NCBI RefSeq assembly: GCF_013391415.1
Contig: NZ_JACAXB010000026.1
Location: 186,001 to 250,000, forward strand
From: Aquitalea sp. LB_tupeE
GTDB lineage: Bacteria > Pseudomonadota > Gammaproteobacteria > Burkholderiales > Chromobacteriaceae
DNA length: 64,000 nt
Direction: 5' to 3'
This document shows, in pieces, positions 59,948 to 64,000 of this stretch. Within the stretch, counting starts at the first letter, position 1; each line of letters opens with the position of its first letter. Position numbers and translations under genes: made by a program. The notes beneath the pieces are model-generated. The model was given only the letters and a program-made list of their open reading frames with translations. It was not told the origin of the DNA and did not search any database.

Positions 59948-59976
59948 TTATCACAATAACTTGACGTTTACGTCAA
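59948..59976 (-). promoter_or_regulatory. liuR: LiuR-type palindrome on the hbd promoter
   Basis: TTGACGTTTACGTCAA (59961-59976) is a palindrome with 7-bp perfect arms, close to the LiuR motif TTTACGTTAACGTAAA/TTGACGTTAACGTCAA class. On the minus strand, -35 TTGACG (59976-59971) and -10 TGATAA (59953-59948) have a 17-base spacer, so the site covers the -35 and spacer. A further ACGTCAA copy follows. This suits repression or MerR-type control of the operon. Confidence 0.65.
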
Positions 59977-60069
59977 CGTCAATCAACAATCCGGCATCGG
60001 GGATCAAAACACGGCTAGCGGCTGCCAGCAGGCACAGGGCAGGGCCAAAACAACAACAGGGGAACAGGC

Positions 60070-60462
60070 ATGCAAGGCGTAACCTTCAGCATCAGCCAGT
60101 TGGCGCAGGAATTTGATGTCACCACGCGCACCATCCGCTTTTACGAAGACCAGGGGCTGCTGGAGCCGCAACGCGATGGCCAGCGCCGCATTTATACCCG
60201 CCGCGACCGGGTGCGGCTGATGCTGATTCTGCGTGGCAAGCGCATTGGCCTGTCCTTGCTGGAAATCCGCGAGCTGTTCGATTTGTACGATGCCGCCAGC
60301 AACGACGAACCGCAGCTGCGCGAATTCATCCGCATCCTCAGCCGCAAGGAACAGCAATTGCAGGAACAGCTGGACGACATCCGTGTGGTGATGGGGGAAA
60401 TCAGCCAGATTCGCAGCCAGTGCGAGAAAGCCTTGGACAAGCAGGCAGGCAGCAAGCCCTAA
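60070..60462 (+). CDS. liuR: MerR-family regulator, LiuR-type
   Basis: Protein of 130 residues with the MerR DNA-binding region (ISQLAQEFDVTTRTIRFYEDQGLLEPQRDGQRRIYTRRDRVRLMLILRGKRIGLSL) and a dimerisation helix. LiuR regulates branched-chain amino-acid and fatty-acid breakdown genes in proteobacteria. Position between the divergent valine operon and the thiolase, and the palindrome upstream, support this assignment. There are no metal-binding Cys residues typical of metal-sensing MerR proteins; one Cys lies in the dimer helix. Confidence 0.88.
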   Translation: MQGVTFSISQLAQEFDVTTRTIRFYEDQGLLEPQRDGQRRIYTRRDRVRLMLILRGKRIGLSLLEIRELFDLYDAASNDEPQLREFIRILSRKEQQLQEQLDDIRVVMGEISQIRSQCEKALDKQAGSKP

Positions 60463-60497
60463 GCGGGCAAACAACCCTTTCAGGAAGGAACAAACAG

Positions 60498-61685
60498 ATG
60501 CAACAGCAAGAATCGATTGTCATCGTGGGCATGGCCCGTACTGCCATGGGTGGTTTTCAGGGCATGTTTGCCCGCCAGACGGCCAGCCAGCTGGGTGCAG
60601 CCGCCATCCGCGCTGCGGTGGAGCGCGCCGGGGTGCCCGCGGCCGACGTGGACGAGGTGATCATGGGCTGCGTGCTGCCCGCCGGCCAAGGCCAGGCTCC
60701 GGCCCGCCAGGCTGCGCTGGGTGCCGGGCTGCCGCTGGCGGCTGGCTGCACCACCATCAACAAGATGTGCGGCTCCGGCATGAAAGCCGCCATGCTGGCG
60801 CACGACCTGCTCTTGGCTGGTTCGTCCAGTGTAATGGTGGCTGGTGGCATGGAAAGCATGAGCAATTCGCCCTATCTGATTCCCAAGGCGCGCGGCGGCC
60901 TGCGGCTGGGACATGGTGAAATCAAGGACCACATGTTTCTGGATGGTCTGGAAGATGCCTACGACAAGGGCAAGCTGATGGGCGTCTTTGCCGAAAACTG
61001 TGCTGGCGAGTATGGCTTCAGTCGCGAAGCACAGGACGCCTTTGCCATCGCCTCGCTCACCCGCGCGCAGAACGCCATTGCCGAAGGTCGCTTCCGCGAG
61101 GAAATCACCCCGGTGGTGGTGGAGGGCAAATCCGGTGCACAGTCCATGGAAATTGACGAGCAGCCGCTCAAGGCAAAACTGGACAAGATTGCCAGCCTCA
61201 AGCCTGCCTTCCGCAAGGACGGCACGGTGACGGCGGCCAATTCCAGCTCCATTTCCGATGGTGCCGCCGCGCTGGTATTGATGACCGCCAGCGAAGCCGC
61301 CCGTCGTGGCCTCAAGCCGCTGGCCCGGCTGGTGGCGCACGCCACCCATGCGCAGGAGCCTGGCCTGTTCACCACCGCGCCGGTGGGGGCCATGCGCAAG
61401 CTGCTGACCAAGACCGGCTGGACAGTGGCGGATGTCGACCTGTTTGAAATCAACGAAGCCTTTGCCGTGGTCACCATGGCGGCAATGCAGGAGCTGGGCC
61501 TGCCGCACGACAAAGTAAACGTGCATGGCGGGGCCTGCGCACTGGGCCACCCGATTGGTGCTTCGGGTGCGCGGGTGATGGTGACGCTGCTATCCGCCCT
61601 GCGTCAGCATGGCGGCAAGCGTGGCGTGGCCAGCCTGTGCATTGGTGGTGGCGAGGCCACGGCGGTGGCGCTAGAGCTGTTGTAA
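60498..61685 (+). CDS. Acetyl-CoA C-acyltransferase (thiolase)
   Basis: Thiolase of 395 residues. Nucleophile Cys in TINKMCGSGMKAAM, His in GGACALGHPIGASGARV, and Cys in LCIGGGEATAVALE. Start ATG 60498 has an AGGAAGGAA site. It cleaves 3-ketoacyl-CoA in beta-oxidation or isoleucine breakdown, or makes acetoacetyl-CoA. It follows liuR by 35 bases and may be co-transcribed with it. Confidence 0.94.
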   Translation: MQQQESIVIVGMARTAMGGFQGMFARQTASQLGAAAIRAAVERAGVPAADVDEVIMGCVLPAGQGQAPARQAALGAGLPLAAGCTTINKMCGSGMKAAMLAHDLLLAGSSSVMVAGGMESMSNSPYLIPKARGGLRLGHGEIKDHMFLDGLEDAYDKGKLMGVFAENCAGEYGFSREAQDAFAIASLTRAQNAIAEGRFREEITPVVVEGKSGAQSMEIDEQPLKAKLDKIASLKPAFRKDGTVTAANSSSISDGAAALVLMTASEAARRGLKPLARLVAHATHAQEPGLFTTAPVGAMRKLLTKTGWTVADVDLFEINEAFAVVTMAAMQELGLPHDKVNVHGGACALGHPIGASGARVMVTLLSALRQHGGKRGVASLCIGGGEATAVALELL

Positions 61686-61700
61686 TACAGCTTGTGCAAC

Positions 61701-61728
61701 AAAAAAGCGCCCTGCAGGGCGCTTTTTT
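61701..61728. terminator. Bidirectional Rho-independent terminator
   Basis: Perfect palindrome AAAAAAGCGCCC/GGGCGCTTTTTT with a TGCA centre, 15 bases past the thiolase stop and about 30 bases past the convergent permease stop. Confidence 0.92.
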
Positions 61729-61757
61729 CATGGGACAAATCCCTTAGCCAACGTGGT

Positions 61758-62870
61758 TTACTGGCGGTTCTCCAGCGGATCACACGGCGATTCGGGCTCC
61801 TCGGCAGGCTCCGGATAATCCTCCGGCCGCAGCCAGTGGCGGAACAGGGTAAAGCCCACGGCCAGCAGGGTAGGGCCGATAAACAAGCCCAGCAGGCCCC
61901 AGGCCAGCAGGCCGCCAATCACCCCCATGAAAATGATGGACAAGGGCATTTGCGCGCCCTGGCTGATCAGTAGCGGTTTGAGCACATTGTCGATGGTATT
62001 CACCAGCAAGAAACCCCACGCCACCAGGAAAATGCCCAGGCCGGTTTCGCCGGAGTAAAACACCCAGCCGGCAGCCGGCAGCCAGATGATCAGCGTGGGC
62101 AGTTGAGCCACTGCAACGATAAAGCACAGAAAGCCCAGCACCAGTGCGCCCGGTACGCCGGCAATCAACAGGCCGACCACGCACAGCACGGTTTGCGCCA
62201 GCGCGGTGCCCACCACTCCGGTGGTAACGCTGCGAATGGTACGGGCAATCACCTCCGGCAATTCGTCTGCCGTGGCGCCGCCCAGCTTGCTGATGGCCAG
62301 TTCGGCGGCATCCCACAGCTTGTCACCATTGATCAGCAACAGGCCGGCAATCACGATGGCCAGCACGATTTCCAGCATGCTCAGGCTGGCTGAAGCCCCG
62401 CTTTCCAGCGCCCACAAGGCGGCCTTGTTGATGGCCGGGCGGATTTTGTCGATAAAGCCCGGCAGGTCCAGTTGCACGCTTACCCAGAACTTGTGCAGCG
62501 ACTCACCCACCAGTGGCAGGGTGTTGACCCAGGCCGGAGCATTGGGCAGGTGAATGCTGGTGAGGTCGCGCGACATGGACGCCAGCTGCGGGATGGTATC
62601 GGCCAGCGTCAGCGCCATCAGGCCAATGGGAATGGCCAGCGTCAGTGACAGTGCTCCCACAATGATGATGGCAGCCAGCTTGGCACGGCCATTGAGCCGC
62701 AGCCGCAGCCGGGTAAACAGCGGCCAGGCCGAAATGGCAATGATGGCGGCCCAGGTGAGCGCACCCAGAAACGGCTGCATGACCTTTAGGCAGGACAGGA
62801 TGAGCAGGCCCATCACGGCGACGCGCAACACGGCCATCACACTGATACTGGGAAAGGGTTTGGGCGTCAT
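61758..62870 (-). CDS. AI-2E family transporter (YdiK-like permease)
   Basis: Membrane protein of 370 residues with about seven to eight helices; family pattern FLGALTWAAIIAISAWPLF, an extracytoplasmic region (about 100-150), SLSMLEIVLAIVIAGLLLINGD, IRSVTTGVVGTALAQTVLCVVGLLIAGVPGALVLGFLCFIVAVAQLPTLIIWLP, and FMGVIGGLLAWGLLGLFIGPTLLAVG. Members include TqsA and YdiK; the substrate is not established for this subgroup. A Pro/Glu-rich tail ends the protein. Confidence 0.9.
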   Translation of the reverse strand: MTPKPFPSISVMAVLRVAVMGLLILSCLKVMQPFLGALTWAAIIAISAWPLFTRLRLRLNGRAKLAAIIIVGALSLTLAIPIGLMALTLADTIPQLASMSRDLTSIHLPNAPAWVNTLPLVGESLHKFWVSVQLDLPGFIDKIRPAINKAALWALESGASASLSMLEIVLAIVIAGLLLINGDKLWDAAELAISKLGGATADELPEVIARTIRSVTTGVVGTALAQTVLCVVGLLIAGVPGALVLGFLCFIVAVAQLPTLIIWLPAAGWVFYSGETGLGIFLVAWGFLLVNTIDNVLKPLLISQGAQMPLSIIFMGVIGGLLAWGLLGLFIGPTLLAVGFTLFRHWLRPEDYPEPAEEPESPCDPLENRQ

Positions 62871-62893
62871 GAAGAAAATCCGGAGTCTGAGTG

Positions 62894-62917
62894 AAAAAGG
62901 CAGGCATAAGGCCTGCC
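62894..62917 (-). terminator. Rho-independent terminator of the chemoreceptor gene
   Basis: GGCAGGC-ATAAG-GCCTGCC hairpin (62899-62917) followed on the minus strand by a T-run (62898-62894), about 90 bases past the chemoreceptor stop. A second hairpin AGGGAA/TTCCCT lies at about 62972-62988. Confidence 0.75.
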
Positions 62918-63004
62918 CGATGGTGTGACACGTTAATGGATCGACCCGCGGACTTCAAGCCAGCGCAACGAGGGAAACCTTGTTCCCTGGGTTATCTGGC
63001 CCGT

Positions 63005-64000
63005 TTATCTCACCTTGACCATGATGCGCAGTACGCCCCACTGCCTGCCTTGTACAAAAATGGGTGCCGAATAGTTCTTCATCAGGTCAAAACGGCCACC
63101 ACCCATATTGCGGCGGTAGGTTTGTACCAGGAAGGGCTTCTTGGTTTTCATCTGGTTGAGCGAGGTGCGGTCCAGCTGACGCGTTCTGGCGCGTGAGTTG
63201 GCCGCATTCCATACCGGGTCAGCGGTGGGCGGTTTGGCAAATTCCCGGTTGATGATCGGGTAGTAATTGTTCATGTCGCCCGGTGTGCAGGCGATGATGT
63301 CGGGCGAGGAGTCGACAATTTCATTGCACAGCGGCCCCAGTTGGCGGGCGCAGAATTCGGTGTGGCGTGTCAGGTAGTGCGGCGGCGTGATATCCGGTAC
63401 TTGCTGGTACTGGGTATCGAACAGGTCGTTGATGGAAATTTCGCCGCGTTGTACCGCATCTTCAAACAGCCTGGAAACCTGATTGGCCGACGCCACGATT
63501 TTCTCGATAAACGGTGTGTCCACCGTCTTGATTCCGGCTTCGGAAGTCAGCGACACCAGATCCTCGCTCATATTCAGCAGTGAGGCGGTATGGCCCTTGA
63601 TGACTTCGATATCCTTCAGTGATTCCCGGGTGGTTTCCGCCACTACCCGGATTTCATCTTCAATATGACGGCAGTGTTCGCGGTTGCCGACCGCTTCTTC
63701 CACAATCCCGGCTACCGAATGTTTGACCTGGGCCAGATCCTTGCTGATCTGATCAATGCGGGTGACCGCAGAACCAATTTCGCCTGTGCCGGAGCGTGCT
63801 GCCTGGGCAACCTGCGAGGCGGCGCGACTGTTGGCAATCAGCGCATCCACCTGGCTGCTGAGCGCGCTGAGGGTGGCCTGAATCATTTGCACCGCGCCCT
63901 CGGTCTGGGCGGAAAGGTTTTTGACGTTATCTGCCACCACGGCAAAACCGCGACCGGCTTCTCCGGCGCGTGCCGCTTCGATGGACGCATTCAGCGCCAG
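63005..64000 (-). CDS. Methyl-accepting chemotaxis protein with C-terminal sensor-like domain (5' part outside window)
   Basis: The visible 331 codons start in the middle of the signalling hairpin: [33 protein letters not shown] is the conserved CheA/CheW-binding tip. A returning coiled coil follows, then a region of about 200 residues beyond the signalling domain that ends [31 protein letters not shown], a Cache/dCache-like pattern. The family usually senses with an N-terminal domain. The true start and any N-terminal membrane part lie beyond the right edge. The frame is open to position 64000. Confidence 0.88.
   Translation of the reverse strand: MALNASIEAARAGEAGRGFAVVADNVKNLSAQTEGAVQMIQATLSALSSQVDALIANSRAASQVAQAARSGTGEIGSAVTRIDQISKDLAQVKHSVAGIVEEAVGNREHCRHIEDEIRVVAETTRESLKDIEVIKGHTASLLNMSEDLVSLTSEAGIKTVDTPFIEKIVASANQVSRLFEDAVQRGEISINDLFDTQYQQVPDITPPHYLTRHTEFCARQLGPLCNEIVDSSPDIIACTPGDMNNYYPIINREFAKPPTADPVWNAANSRARTRQLDRTSLNQMKTKKPFLVQTYRRNMGGGRFDLMKNYSAPIFVQGRQWGVLRIMVKVR

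Noticed and set aside
57547-59964. Long plus-strand frame antisense to mmsA and hbd (805 residues)
   Set aside because: Shadow of two clear minus-strand genes; no domains recognised.

Overview
The window is one stretch of chromosome from a high-GC betaproteobacterium, most likely of the Chromobacteriaceae (Aquitalea, Vogesella or Chromobacterium type). This is inferred from the RecA, AlaS and PilU proteins, the tandem arginine succinyltransferase pair, the rimP-nusA-infB-rbfA-truB-rpsO-pnp order and LiuR-type regulation. No phage, insertion sequence, CRISPR array, rRNA or tRNA gene was seen. Nearly all of it is dense, well-ordered coding sequence.

Left end (1-5.4 kb): a four-gene minus-strand cluster holds a flavodiiron-like oxygen-binding protein, a membrane-anchored FimV-like repeat protein, a receiver-like protein and a small GTPase cut by the window edge. 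It lies behind an FNR/ANR-type box placed as in a class II activated promoter. This is the most likely undescribed system. A periplasmic binding protein gene follows. 5.4-15.6 kb: alaS, recX and recA (minus), then hrcA, mltB, dnaX, ybaB, a GFA-family gene and recR (plus).

15.6-30 kb: a MocR-type regulator overlapping ccoG, marC, and an unusual four-gene operon of three SPFH/HflK-HflC-like proteins plus a P1B-type metal ATPase. Then come pilU-yffB-dapE and fadD. 30-39.5 kb: the translation/RNA operon rimP-nusA-infB-rbfA-truB, then rpsO and pnp, with several RNA-level control candidates: a leader terminator before rimP, a palindrome before rbfA and a long hairpin before pnp.

39.8-50.2 kb: the arginine succinyltransferase pathway (astC, aruF, aruG, astD, astB; no astE) and the branched-chain amino-acid ABC transporter livHMGF without its binding protein. 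They are separated by a 0.7-kb gap holding a sigma-54-like promoter, clustered TTCGCA-type repeats and a strong sigma-70 promoter. 50.2-53 kb: a YdcF-family protein, a CinA-like N-domain protein and a PotF-like binding protein.

53.3-61.7 kb: a valine/short-chain acyl-CoA catabolic operon (hbd, mmsA, acyl-CoA dehydrogenase, enoyl-CoA hydratase, 3-hydroxyisobutyryl-CoA hydrolase, mmsB) diverging from a LiuR-type MerR regulator and a thiolase. A palindrome of the LiuR type lies on the hbd promoter. The right end has an AI-2E-family permease and the 3' part of a chemoreceptor with a sensor-like C-terminal domain. Together with the liv transporter and the ast genes, the right half is mainly an amino-acid uptake and catabolism district.
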